DNA of 64,000 nt from Nymphaea colorata (lineage: Eukaryota > Streptophyta > Magnoliopsida > Nymphaeales > Nymphaeaceae): NCBI RefSeq assembly GCF_008831285.2, contig NW_022204507.1, forward strand, positions 682,001 through 746,000. Reading direction: 5' to 3'. The notes beneath the pieces are model-generated. The model made no database searches, was not told where the DNA came from, and saw nothing but the letters and a program-made list of their open reading frames with translations. Positions 24,001-36,877 of this stretch are shown piece after piece. Within the stretch, counting starts at the first letter, position 1. Each line of letters starts with the position of its first letter. A program made the translations under genes and the position numbers.

Positions 24001-24085
24001 AATTAAGAGAGAGAGGGCAATGGTCTGGCATTGCCCTCTCTCTATCCTTCCTTCATGCCAGACCATTGCCCTCTCTCTCTTAATT
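24001..24085. repeat. Long hairpin: 31-bp perfect inverted repeat
   Basis: 24001-24031 and 24055-24085 are perfect inverted repeats around a 23-base loop. With a few mismatches the pairing extends about 18 bp further out (GTTGGCCAAGGGCTA against GCTTGTCCAACTT). The loop contains a third partial copy, ATTGCCCTCTCTCT at 24030-24043, that can pair with the left arm in a competing shorter hairpin. It could be a foldback element remnant or a small-RNA source; the sequence alone does not decide. Confidence 0.85.
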
Positions 24086-26040
24086 CTAGTGCTTGTCCAA
24101 CTTTGCTTGAGAGAGAGAGATAGGCTGGGAGGTCTACTAGATGTGCACCTTGTTTTGGCTTGGGTTTCTTGTGCTGGTGTAATATGCTGCCTATCCACCG
24201 GAGAGCTACGATGCTAAGTCATAGTTGTGCCATTGAAATTGCCGAATTCCTTCCAAGATAGAGAATTCTAGTGCTATGCCAAAATTGGTTCTCAATGACC
24301 TTAGCTAGAGTGACTGGACTAGCCACTTCAGCCTGGAATTCAGACAGAAAATAAAAGGAATTGAGACTCTAAAAGTGTCTGATGATGGAGAGCCAAAAGC
24401 CAAAGGTAAAATCCTATTTCTTCAAACATGTTGTTATGAGGGTAGTTCTAACATACTCATAGTAAAACTGAAAAAACTAAAGATTACATGTCATTGCTAT
24501 TTAGCCAATCAAAGGAAAAACACATATCTTGTTAATCCAAAAGCAATCGATGGAAGGGAATGCAGAGAATTGTCTTGGGTCTCAAGCTGAATTCGGTCTA
24601 ATGAGATTCCGAAACTGAACACAGATTTTGCCTTGGGTGAGTTGTGCTTGGGTCTCATTAAATGCTGAAGAGAAATTCAGCCAATCAAAATGCAAGGCTC
24701 GTCTCTTAGGTGAAAATTTCCAACTCATGCACATCCTTTCTTCCTTTCTACTTTATCATTATTTTAGTTGTGCTTTTAGAATAATTGAATCCATAAGGCT
24801 CAAGGCTAGGGAACTCCCATGTGCGTTTGCATTGTAAGAGCTTTGGCGTGCAGGAATTGAATCAAGCATGCCTTTTTCTAAGTTCTTGTATGTTGATGGG
24901 GTGGGTCCCATGGCTTTGGGCTTTAGAAGGAGCATCGTTGAAGGGAGAGAAGCTGGTTATATACACCGCCTCCATGTATGTAATTTCGTGTGTCATTTTA
25001 AGTATGACAAAAATAGCCCATAATTATACAAAAAGAAACTTTTTGTAGGGATAAAAACGAAAACCGCAAAAAGAAGATTTGGGGATTCGATAAAGGTAAA
25101 ATTTGTTAGTCCGTACATACATATCGTTATGTCCAATATACCCCTTTAAGCAGTAAAAAAAAGTTTTTGTTTTTTGTCTTGCTCATAGTGTTATCTCATT
25201 ATCTCTTAAATTTTTTTTTATCTCATAAACATTATCTAATACAAATTTTACTATCTCATTAGCCACTTATCTCAAGCATTAACTCAAAAGCTGAATTAGT
25301 GCCATGGTGGGTCGAAGGCAAATCGGCTAGTGCACTCAGTAGACACTAATGCCCTTTGGTTGATGGTGGAAATGACATGAGTAGCTGGTACGTAAAGTTG
25401 TTGTTGTCTAAAAATAGCCTTCGATGAGGTAAACAACTTTTCAAAAAAGCATGCCCTGAAATGGATGGCAGGAATGATGCGAGAAGCCCCCACATGAAAA
25501 AGAAAAAAGGAAGTTTATTGGTTGTGGAGCATAGGCTTCTCTATAATGCTTCAAATGTTCACAGAAACCTTAAGGACATTTGTTGGAACGAGCAGAGGCT
25601 TCTACCAGGTTCGCTTATTCCAAAGGGAGTTCTTGTTCGCAGGGTGCACTTATCATCTTCATCGACAGAAGTTATCATCGTCAGTCAAATATCATCTATC
25701 AGAGCAAGCGTAAGGATGACTGTTGGATCTATTATCCTTGTCGGTGATAGATATAGTCTATTAGTGGTAGATTGTTCTCACACTTTCATTAGTTCATATG
25801 TTGTATAGGAGAAACAAAAGGATGAGAGATAATAAAATAACAAATCCTGCATATACTATAGAAGAGAAATAGATGGAGGCAAGATAATGAAATAACAACA
25901 TTATCTCATATCCTTCTGTTGCTCATATGTATGTACATGCATTGTTATTTCAATGTTTTGTATCTGTTTGTTTATCTCTGCCTCTAAATAGCTTTGTTAT
26001 TTCACTATATTATATTCATTTTTTTGCTTCTTGTAGACCA
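24086..26040. other. Unassigned region before the PMD remnant
   Basis: No supported gene. From about 25190 to 25290 it has the TTATCTCAT-type wording that recurs at 35.3-36.6 kb and 39.2-39.7 kb, so the accessory block probably begins near 25.0-25.2 kb. Frames of 65-115 codons at 25296-25808 show no domain. Confidence 0.4.
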
Positions 26041-26820
26041 AAAATGTATACTTCAATCGATTTGAAAGAATACAACACCAAACGTCCATTGTTCGATGTC
26101 AAATGGGGTGAAGTCAACCTATATGTTGGACAAAATCTGAAGAGCTTGGAAAAAGATAAAATGATAGGTGTGTACAATGTTTTGGCAGAACAAAAAGAGG
26201 ATGAAGTTGTCGTTGCAGCAGAACATATGTCATATGAGGTGGAGCAGGTCATGGAAATGGAGAAGGAAGGCATGAAAGAAAATGAAGAGGAGGAGGTGGC
26301 AGAAACAAAGGGACATGCCATAGAGGACAATGTTGGGGAGAAGAAATTTAAGCAAAAGGACAAGGCAGACACGAAGGGATAGGCTGCAAAGTCGGACAAT
26401 GCAAGGGAGAAGGAACTTGAGTAGGAGAAGGTGGCAAAAATGATGGTATAGACAGGGAGACAGGCAATGCAGGGGAAAAGGGACTTGAGCAGGAGGAGGT
26501 GGAAGGGACATGACACAGGGACAGAGAAAGGAGGGGAGATTTGGATTTCAGCAAGAGGAGGTGATGGAAGGGGAGTCACTCCTGGAGGCAGAGAATGCAG
26601 GGGAGAAAGATAATGAGGAAGAGAATCTGTTGTTGGATGAAGCAGGGGGATTGATGTTAGATGCCCAGACTATACTTGTATTAAAAATTAAAGGTTCTAG
26701 ACGAAGGAGGAAACTTGATTTTGATGTAGAGGTGGTAGAGATAGTTGAGAAGAAAATGAGATGCTTGTGTGACGTCAATGCAAGTAATCTATGTCATTTA
26801 TTCAAGTATTTGTAATTAAA
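26041..26820 (+). pseudogene. Highly charged reading frame upstream of PMD remnant
   Basis: A frame beginning near 26041 (MYTSIDLKEYNTK) runs to TAG at 26380 and, with interruptions, charged sequence continues in other frames to about 26815 (EEENLLLDEAGG, GSRRRRKLDFDVEVVEIVEK). It is dominated by Glu and Lys with repeated EGMKE/EEV blocks. No domain is recognised. It lies just before and in line with the PMD remnant, so it could be a low-complexity part of the same protein. The frames on the opposite strand are shadows. Confidence 0.35.
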
Positions 26821-26859
26821 GTTTTTGAGTATAATAATATCTTTGATACTGGTCTTTTT

Positions 26860-28160
26860 GTTGAAGAAATGTGGGCACTTCCAATGGTGTTCGGTCGTTG
26901 ATTGGTATGAAGTTTTGTTAGACTTCCAAAACAAGAGATTGGTGAGAATGTAATTCTCAAGGCTGCTTTTCCATGGTGCAATCAAACTCCAATGAGGGGC
27001 CCTTGTACACCCTGACGCAAAAGTGAGATTCTATTCGAGATGACAATCACCTTAGAAGACGTTGCTAGGCTGTTATATCTGAAAAGTCACTAAAAATCTA
27101 TGGTCAAGATGTCTAGGTACAACTTGATAGGGAAAAGCAGCGACCTTCTAGGGTTGATAGATTTGGAGTTTAAGAATGTCGTGGCCTTTGAAAGAAAGTC
27201 AGCGTCATCAATTGTTTTAGAGCTATAGAATAAATGGCAACATGCAAAGCATGATGCACCTTCATAAGAAGCGGAGCAAGCATTGAGGTCATTTCTTGTA
27301 TATTATTTGGCATGTGCCTATTTAGTGACAATTCAGGCTTGAGAATAAGCTTTGGCAGTATGTCCAATTTTTGGAAGATGTGCACTACACATAGGAGGCA
27401 GCTATGCTAGCACATTTGTATAGGCATCTAGAACGATTTAAGGATGGGGTTGCATCTATGGGAGGATGCTGGTTGTTGCTGAAGGTATAGATAGTATTTT
27501 CATCATTTAAAGTTATATGTAAAAATGATTATCAATCATCTTGTAATATATGTATCTCTGTTTTGTCTTCAATTCTAGATGTAAGAGCACATGCCTTCCA
27601 TTAGACCCATTGTGGAGCGACCATTTTCAAATGTTTTTTCATTACACACATAGTGGAGAGGTATCAACCTTAGAGATTACAACAATACAAAGTCATTTAG
27701 GTCGATCATATTGAATCTTCATATGGGTTAGATATGTATAGCAAATAGTGTTTCATACTTTGCTCAATAAAGACACTACAATACTTGTGCATTGATGATT
27801 ATTCTATGTTTATGTGTAGACACTGTTTGAAGCATATATTGGTGGTAACACCAAAGATTGGATTATTGTGAAAGCTTTTGAGCTGTCATGTAGAGACCTG
27901 TGGTTGTTCTTCATGAGCGAAGTAGAAATGCAGCAAGAAGGCCGAGTCATCTTGTAGCATGGTGTTGGCCAGTCAATTCCGCAACCACCATAGCCCTACA
28001 AGAGATTAAGGAACAAAAGTGATTTTAGGGTTGGAGTTGTTCCGAAAGAGATCTATAATAGGTGCCATGGTGGTGAAATGGCCATTGCTTACGACGATAA
28101 TGGGGTTGCACTAGGGTACTACTGTGAGCTGAGCAATCTTGGGATGTAGCTCATTATCAG
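26860..28160 (+). pseudogene. Plant mobile domain (PMD, MAIN-like) remnant
   Basis: Translating through several frames gives phrases typical of the PMD family (aminotransferase-like mobile domain, MAIN/MAIL1 relatives). EMTITLEDVARLLYL lies near 27035, a WEHMPSIRPIVE-like segment near 27590 and GRVILQHGVGQSIPQPP near 27940, in the family order. Many stops interrupt it. PMD proteins exist both as host genes acting in silencing and meristem maintenance, and inside transposable elements. The surrounding repeats and the FAR1/MULE remnant at 37-39 kb suggest the transposon-borne kind. The domain call is by motif recognition and has moderate certainty. Confidence 0.5.
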
Positions 28161-28540
28161 GGTACTTGAAATCTATTTAGATGTGCCCCATCTTGGATCA
28201 CCATATGCAACAACGTCATCATCATCATCTCGAGTGGAGGATGCTGCTTAGAAGGAAATCAGTAGTAAACATCGTCAGGATCATGCGGACAAGGAGATTG
28301 GAAGCAAACGATGTCAGGACCATGCTTAGACTGCAGCCCAGCTTCCAAACCTATAGTGGAAGAGAACTTGGTCATAGCAATAAGCGTGTTGATTGATCAT
28401 GCTACCGATTTGACTTAGAAATTGAAGATTTGAATAATAATCTATCACAACATGATAAAAGATAATATAATATTTTAAACCTTATTTTTAATGACTACAA
28501 ACAATATTCTTTTTTAATGACTACAAACAATATTATTAAT
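28161..28540. other. Unassigned stretch after the PMD remnant
   Basis: A 71-codon frame at 28181-28396 (+) shows no domain. It may be the decayed tail of the PMD gene. Confidence 0.35.
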
Positions 28541-29600
28541 GACTTTTATTTATTTCAGTCTATCATAAAACCATTCATGTTGTCAAACATCCTTGTAAGC
28601 GCGTTTATTTTGTGAGAGTGCTTATTGCGTCCATGTAAATACGATTTTATTTGAATGTATCATAAAATGAATTCTACAGTTGCGTTACCATAATTTTTTT
28701 TGTCCAATTACCTGTCGCCTCCTTGTAGACATGATTTTACATACAATGGCATTGTCACATTATGTTTTATTCAAGTGCTTATCGTTTCCTTGTAAGCATG
28801 TTTATTTGTCATTCTATCACAAAACCAGTCCATACAGTGTCCTTGTTGCATTAAATTTGTCTGATTATCTAACACGTAATTGTAAACATTATTTTATTTG
28901 AGTGTATCATACAATGAATCTTGTAGTTGTGTTACCATATGATTTTTTGTCTGATTACCTATCACCTCCTTGTAAACACATTGGTATTTCATTCTCTTGT
29001 ACAACAACCCTACCTTTTATTTTTGTAATCTATTTTCTCCAACTGCTTATCACCTTTTAGTAAATGCCTTTTTATCGTAAAACCAGTCAATATAATAGCA
29101 TTGTCGCATTATGTTTTGTTCGAGGCGTGTTTATTTGTCATTCTATCATATAACTAGTCTATACAATGTCATTATCACATTAATTTTGTTCAAGTGCTTA
29201 TCACAAACTTGTAAAATGAATCCTACAATTGCATTATTCCAGGATTTTTTATCCAATTACCGATCCCTTCCTTATAAATGTGTTGTTATTTCATTCTTTA
29301 ATACAACAAACTTGTTGTTTATTATCGCAATCTATTTTCTCTGACTGCTTATTGCCTCTTGGTAAATGTTTTTTTATCATAAAACCAGTTCATATAGTGT
29401 TGTTGTCACATTAAATTTGTCTGAGTGTTTGTTGCATTCTTGTAAACACAATTTTATTTGAGTGTATTGTAAAATGAACCCTGTAGTTGCATTATCGCCT
29501 CTTAGTAAATGCTTTTTTATCATAAAATCAGTCCATATAATGGCACTGTCGCATTAAATTTGTCAGAGTGCTTATCGCATTCTACATTTTTCGTGTCAAT
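28541..29600. repeat. Degenerate tandem repeat, roughly 250-300 bp period
   Basis: Phrases such as TATCATAAAACCAGTCCATA, TTGTCGCATTA, CTTATCGCCTCCTTGTAAAC and CCT(G/A)TAGTTGCATTA recur about every 250-300 bp (for instance the last near 28673, 28920, 29222 and 29478). One further copy lies at 30815-30990. The small open frames here are by-products of the repeat. Confidence 0.65.
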
Positions 29601-31000
29601 GGTTTCTGTTTTCTTGTTCTTCGTCTGGTTTGGCCTTCTCATTGTGACCTGTGATGTAATGTAATTCACCAAGTCATCACATAGCTATTTTATGAGATGC
29701 GGTATACTATCTTATGAAAAAACAGGTTCGCTGCTTTGTAAATTGCTTCTATGTATGATGACAAAAACAACATAATCAAAGAAGTTGTTTTGGTAGCAAG
29801 CTTCCTTCCTATAGAAAAAATGTCACTTAATCATATTGATACCGCTGATTCGATAAGAATTCTTTCACGAACTACAAATCATGTAATACTGGTCCATGCA
29901 TTTGCATTGAATTGTAGTATAAACAAGCTTTGTTTTGTATATCGAGCACGAATAATACCCAATGGTGGCACTCTCCCGACAAAGTTGGAAGCAGAACCAC
30001 TTTAAATGAGCTTTGCAAAGGGTCAGAAAACATATTTTTGTCATGCATGAAACCACAACCGAAGGGCTTTCGACGGATTGCACTTTGTACAACATGATAG
30101 AAGAACATAAAGAATGTCGTATGTCAAGAAAGCTATAAATGTATTTCGAAAAGATGAACTACCATGACAACAAGACTGAGAATGCATCACTTTTCATTCG
30201 TAAGTCGTTTTTGCATGAACTCCATCGCATCTTGCAAAACTTGTGATAAGAAGACAAACTATATAAATGATCCACCTACCATATTCCCTAACAGTGGCGT
30301 TAATGAGATAGTACTATGATATTACTAATCCATTCCTTTGGGCTAAACTCATGAACAGTCCGTTGTAATTCATCACTAGACAAATTACGTTTCTCCTTCT
30401 TCATTGTCATCACCTTTTGAAATGAGATATTACCTGCTGCCTTTCTTGTATTTATGAATATAGTCCAAATTGTTTCCGCCATGCCACATTTAATACACCA
30501 ACATGCAATAGTACATATTGTGGTATGTCCATCTTTTGTGTTGTTGATGAACACACGATAGTGTAGTGGAATGTTGCTCGGACATTGTGTATTATGTATT
30601 ATTGACTATGCTAATTTAATGCAGCTACAACAATTGATGACTTCATTAAATGCAGCCAAATATATGGCAAAAACAGCAGGCGGTAGTACATATCACGTGT
30701 TGTTCCCTCTCAAATAACCAACTGGTATAGCTGAACGCATGTAAGATAAGCAACATATGTTCACATATGGTTAGCATATGTATATGTATATATATGTAGT
30801 ATTATCAATGCTCGATGTTTTCTCTGACTGCTTATCCCCTCATTGTAAATGTCTTTTTATCATAAAACCAGTCCATATAATGGCATTGTCGCATTATGTT
30901 TTATTTGATTTCTTATTGCCTCCTCGTAAACACGTTTATTGGTTATTCTATCATAAAAACAGCCTATACAATGTCATTGTCGAATTACATACAACCGAAT
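29601..31000. other. Unassigned spacer between repeat arrays
   Basis: No supported gene. 29751-30005 on + is an 84-codon frame without a known domain. 30815-30990 holds an outlying copy of the preceding repeat. Confidence 0.4.
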
Positions 31001-33430
31001 GAGTGTTAGAAACAACATGTGATAGTACATATCGCTGTTCTCTCTCAGATAACCAACTGGTATAGCTGAAGAGTATGAGATAAGCAACTGGTACAGCCGA
31101 ATGAGCACATATGGTTACCTTGTGTGTATGTTTATATATGAACAAAAGTTTGCTATGGATATACACGTCAATTAGGTTGTCATGTATTGATACATACCAA
31201 TAATGTTATTTAAGATCTAATGTGAATATATGGTTGTCAATGATCGAAGTATGACATAAGCACCATTATCTTTGATCAAATGTGTACATATGGTTACTAT
31301 ATATGTATGTGTATGTATGAGCAGTATAATCACTTCTCAAAGATGAACATTAGCTTGTGCTGGTTATACACGTCAATTAGGTTGTCATGTATCAATATGT
31401 ATCAATAACATTATCTAAGACTAATGTGAACATATAGTTGTCAATGATCAAAGGGTGACAAGCACCGTTATTTGCGATTGAATGTGCACATATGGTTACG
31501 AAACATGTGTATTATGTATATGTATAAGCAGTATTATTGCCGCTCAAACGTAAACATAGGTTTGCTATAGATATACATGTCAATTAGGTTATTTTATATC
31601 AATATGTATCAATAACATTACCTAAGATCCAATGTGAACATATGGTTGTCAATGGTCGAAGTGTGACATAAGCACTGTTATCTCTGATCGAATGTGCACA
31701 TAGGTTACCATATGTGTATGTAAATGTATCAGCAGTATTATTGCTGCTCAAACATGAACATAAGTTTACTATGAATATACACATCAATAAGGTTGTCATT
31801 GATCGAAGTATAATATGAACACCATTATCTATGATCAAATGTGAACATATGGTTACCATATGTGTATGTATATGTATGAGCAGTATTGTCGCTGCTCAAA
31901 TGTGAACGTAAGCTTTCTATGGACATACAGGCCAATTAGGTTATCATGTATCAATACATATCAAATAATGTTATCTAAGATCTAACGTGATCATATAACT
32001 ATCAATAATCGAAGTGTGACATAAGCACTGGTATCTCTGATCGAATGTGCACGTATAGTTATGATATGTGTACGTATATGTAGGAGCAGTATTATTGCCG
32101 TTCAGCCATGAACATAAGCTTCCTATGGATAAACATGTCAATTAAGTTGTCATGTATCAATATGTATAAATAACATTATCTATGATCTAATGTATAGATG
32201 TGGTTGTCAATGATCGAAGTGTGACATAACCAAACCTCTGATTGAATGTGAGCATATGGTTACCATATGTGTATATATATATGTATGAGCAGTATTATTC
32301 TTACTCAAATGTGAATATAAGTTTGCTATAGATATACATGTCAATTAGGTTCTCATTTATCAATATGTATCAATAAACATTATCTAAGATCAAATATGAA
32401 CGTATGGTTGTTAATGATCGATGTGTGACATAAGCACCATTATCTCTGATCGAATGTGCACATATGGTTATCATAAGTGTAAGTATATGTTTGAGTAGTA
32501 TTATCATCACTCCAACGTGAACATAAGTTTGCTATGAATATATACATCAATTCGGTTGTCATATATCGATACATATCAATAACGTTATCTAAGATCTAAT
32601 GTGACTATATGGTTGCCATTGACCGAAGTGTGACATAAGCACCGTTATCTGTGATCGAATGTGCACATATAGTTACCATATGTGTATGTATACATATCAG
32701 CACTATTATCACTGCTCAAATGTGAAATAAGTCTACTATGGATATACACATCAATTAGATTGTCATGTATCAATATATATCAATAATGTTATCTAAGATC
32801 AAATGTGAACATATGATTGTCAATGATCGAAGTGTGACATAAGCACTGTTATCTCTGATCGAATGTGCACAAATGGTTACCATATGTGTATATATATGTA
32901 TGAGCAGTATTATCACTTCTCAAATGTGAACATATGGTTGTCAATGATTGAAGTGTGACATAAACACTGTTATCTCTGATCGAATTTGCATATGGTTGTC
33001 AATAATCGAAGTGTGACATAAGCACTATTGTCTCTGATGAAATGTGCACACACACACACACACACACACGCACACACACATATATATATATATATATAAG
33101 AAGTATTATTGCTGCTCAAACACAAATATAAGCTTGCTATGAATATACATGTTAATTAGGTTGTCATGTCTTGATACATATCAATAACATTGTCAAAAAT
33201 CTAATGCAAATATATAGTTGTCAATGATCGAAGTGTAACATAAGCACCATTATCTCTGATCGAATGTGCACGTATGATTACCATATGTTATATATAAATG
33301 CATGAGTAGTATCATCGCTTTTCAAACATGAACATAAGTTTGCTATGAATATACATGTCAATTTGGTTGTCATGTATCGATAAGTATCAATAACTTTATC
33401 TAAGATCTAATGTGCACATATGGTTGTCAA
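31001..33430. repeat. Satellite-like array, about 205-bp period, about 11 copies
   Basis: The unit contains CACGTCAATTAGGTTGTCAT, ATCAATAACATTATCTAAGA, ATGGTTGTCAATGATCGAAG, GTGTGACATAAGCACCGTTA, CTCTGATCGAATGTGCACAT and GAGCAGTATTATCGCTGCTC. The 'CAATTAGGTTGTCAT' anchor recurs near 31168, 31371, 31577, 31785, 31930, 32135, 32337, 32546, 32746, 33150 and 33357. Copies have diverged and some are truncated (32930-33050). Each unit carries the short palindrome GAGCAG...CTGCTC. Confidence 0.85.
33046..33098. repeat. Microsatellite (CA)n(TA)n
   Basis: A CA run with one G interruption passes directly into a TA run. It replaces the ACATATG...TATGTATATG part of a 205-bp unit, so it probably expanded from it. 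Confidence 0.9.
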
Positions 33431-33574
33431 TGATATATCATGGCTGAAATAATATTGTTGTTATACATACATATATGATAATCATATTGATATGTCATAG
33501 ACGAGATAATGTTGTTGTTACATATATATACATGACAATGATATAGATATATCATAGTTGAGGTAATGTTGTTG

Positions 33575-33632
<58 letters not shown>

Positions 33633-33640
33633 GACAATCA
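33431..33640. repeat. Short repeats and (CA)n(TA)n microsatellite
   Basis: Three copies of a roughly 65-bp phrase (ATATCATAG..GAGATAATGTTGTTGTTA) precede a (CA)n(TA)n run at about 33575-33633. Confidence 0.75.
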
Positions 33641-35270
33641 TGTGGTTATATCAGAGAATATATAATGGAGTTGAAATAATGTTGTTCATATGTGTATACA
33701 CTTGGTAACCTTGATATTCATGACAACTATATGAACACACTAGGGCAGAGCCAATGCTGCTCAAACTTGAACAAGGTGGTTATACGAGAACATGCTGGTT
33801 TACAAAATTTTGAAAATAAATGGATGATGTTTCCTCAAAATAGGTGGTGTCCTAAGGAACATGTGATCAATTGTACAAAATGGGTGGAAACAATATTTTC
33901 AATGCGGTTTCCCATAACAAAAGAGGTGATTTTGAATAGATTATCGCAGAAAGGGAGATTGACTCGGGCAAGAAAGAAAAAGAGACTCCATGGTGAGGGA
34001 GAAGAAGACCATCGATGCTAAAAATTACCCAGCTTTGGAATAATGAGGACGTATTTCACCAGAAAACCACCCAACAAATCCAGGAAACCAGTCGGTGATC
34101 TAGTAAACAAGCCTGCGAATCTTGAAAACAAGCTGTTGTTTCTGGAGACTTAACATGTTCGGCAAAAAAACCAGCTGGCAAGTCCAATAAAGCAGCCAGT
34201 GAGTCCAGCAAACCTGTCAGTGAGTCCAAGATACGTTCAGAGAACTTAGGGACAATTTACTCTCTTTTTACATTAAAGACTTCCTCCCTCACACGTATGT
34301 AACCAATATTAGTCTGAATTATTTTGTTGACCTTTTAGAGCATAGGTGTTAGAATCTAGGCCTTGGAAGGTATCCTATAAGAGTAGATTTCATGGTACGT
34401 ATCCTTCATCTTGTTATATTCCATTAATTAACCTTCACGTTTGGAAAAGTATTAATCATACTAACAGATGTTTAACAACATGTTGTGTCGTTTTCATTGA
34501 CGGACGATACTGTGGCTTTGATGATAGATGACATAAAATATGTTTTGAGAATTAAGAAACAGTCCATCACTGAAGTTGAAACGGTTGTTCCTCTTTCCGT
34601 AGTTTCCTAAATATTTGCTCTTATTTAATGCTATCATTATTGCTCTCTAATGGCCATACGTTTCTGGTTTTATTTCTTTCTGTGTGGGTGAAAAAGGCAC
34701 ATTGGGCATTGTATGTTCTTTACAATGTGAAAAAACAACTGCGGATATACGTTTATGTGTAGGCTATGACGAACCAAATTGCGGAAGACCTCTATAGACT
34801 AGTATGCAGTTTAACCTGAACCGTTGTTAAGATAACTTCTGTTTCATGAAGAAGTTTTGGTTCTTTTATAGAAACATTACCTCAGACATATCTTCGACAT
34901 CAAAATGTTGAACGACTACAAACTTTTACTGCAAAATGTCCACAATAAATAAACAACTATGATTGCAGTATGTTCGTGATAAAATACATGCAGAATATAG
35001 CATCTAAAAAGAAACCTACCTTTACCCAAGGTAATGTTACCAATAGCATTAGAAAATCTTTTGGAAACTTGCTTCAAATAAGTAGACATGCTGAAATTTG
35101 AATAATATTGTCTTTGTAACCATTTCTGTTAATTATCGCATCCTTGTAGCCATTTATTTTAATTAACGACTTGTAAACACGATGTTATCTAATTCTCTCA
35201 TTTAATTGTTGTATTATTCTTCTTCGCGTAATTAGGACATTAATTCATCTAACACATTAATTCATGCCTT
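33641..35270. other. Unassigned part of accessory block, weak coding traces
   Basis: A 109-codon frame at 33692-34021 on + ends in a basic stretch (RKKKRLHGEGEED) and has no domain I know. Further on, + strand pieces read VVFIDGRYCGFDD near 34490 and AHWALYVLYNVKKQLRIY near 34700, which faintly recall Ulp1/C48 peptidases. I do not call a gene. Confidence 0.3.
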
Positions 35271-36590
35271 CCTATCATTATCACCTTAATTTGTCTTTGT
35301 TTACTTATCGTCTTCTTGGTAGACAAGTTATCTCATTCTCTCATATCCATTCCAGTCCTTTTTGTCATTGTCACATTCTCTCGTTATGGTAGACTTGTTA
35401 TCTCAGTATTTCGTTATGTTAATTTATTGCATTATTGGGTGTCCATTTACTTATTATCTTCTATTGTTATGTCATTCACTAGTCATCGTGTGCATTGTCG
35501 TATCTATTTTGGCCCTTCATCTCATTACTACATTAATTCGTCTTTGTTTACTTACCGTTTTCTTGGTAGATGCATTGTTATCCCATTCTTTTGTCTCCAC
35601 ACCCATTTAAGCATTCTGTAGACGCGTTGCTATCTCATTCTCTTGTCACTGTGTGTCTTGTCAGGTTCATTCTTGTCCTTCCTATCATTACTGCACTTTC
35701 TCATTATGGTAGACTCGTTGTTATCTCATTATTTTGTTACGTTAATTTATCACATTATTAGGTGTCCATTTACTTATTGCCTTCCATTGTTATCTCATTC
35801 GCTCATCACTATGTGCATTGTCGTATCAATTCCAACCCTTGCTTAATCTATTGCATTAATTCGTCTCCATTTGCTTACCGTCTTCTTAGCAGATATGTAT
35901 CCATTCTGGGCGTTCCTGTTGTTATCGCATTCTCTCGTTATAGTAGATTCATTGTTATCTTATTATTTCATTACATTAATTTATCGCATTATTGGGTGTT
36001 AATTTACTTATGACCTTCCGTTGTTATCTCATTCGCTCATCACTATGTTCTTTATCGCATCTATTCCTGCCCTTCTTGAATTTATCGTATTAATTCGTCT
36101 TTGTTTACTTATCATCTTCTTGACAGATGCATATTTATTTTGACCATTTCTATCGTTATCACATTCTCTCGTTATGGTAGACTCGTTGTTATCTCATTAT
36201 TCTGTTAGATTAATTTATCGCATTATTGGGTGTCCATTTACTTATTACCTTATGTTGTTATCTTATTAGCTGGTCACCATGTGCATTGTTGTATCTATTT
36301 TGGCTCTTCTTGTTGTTACCGTATTAGTTCATGTCTATTTACTTATCGTCTTTTTGACAGACACATTGCTATCTCATTCTCTCGTATCTCAGCCCTTCAT
36401 GTCATTATCTCATTCTCTTATTATGGTAGACTCATTGTTATTGCATTCTTTTGTTATGTTAATTTATCACATTATTGGGTGTCCATTTACTTATGGCCTT
36501 CATTGTAAAGTCATTGTTATCTCATTCGCTTGTCACTGTGTACCTTATGGTATCTATTCATATCCTTAGCATATAACCAAGTTTGTGTAT
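35271..36590. repeat. Degenerate tandem array, about 240-bp period, about 5 copies
   Basis: Recurring phrases are CGTTATGGTAGACTCGTTGT, TTAATTTATCGCATTATTGG, GTGTCCATTTACTTATT, CTCATCACTATGTGCATTGT and TTCGTCTTTGTTTACTTATC. The 'GGTAGACT' anchor recurs near 35388, 35705, 35941, 36175 and 36424. Frames of 60-100 codons inside it are repeats of the same nonsense peptide and not genes. Confidence 0.8.
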
Positions 36591-36877
36591 AGTTATTGCA
36601 TTATTTTGTCTCCGTCTCAATGGTTGTTACAAAATCATTTATTGTATGATAAATTGTGAGTGGTATCTACTATTGGGAAGGATGAACTGAATCTATGTTG
36701 TACTGTAACAATTAAATAAAATCGATTATCAGAAAGTGCTTAAAGTTCAAACATACAAAATACGTATAATATAAAAAACTTACCATGAGTTCCACAAAAC
36801 CGCCATGATAATATGCATCTTGCATATATGTGGACGACATGCAGGTCTCAAGTGCACCATTTGGATACAAAACATAA

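Noticed and set aside
26016-26579. 187-codon open frame on minus
   Set aside because: Antisense shadow of the Glu/Lys-rich + frame; its Ser/Pro/Phe-rich composition is simply the complement.
31001-33430. Regular repeats that could suggest a CRISPR array
   Set aside because: Units are about 205 bp, diverged, without short unique spacers, and the genome is a plant's.
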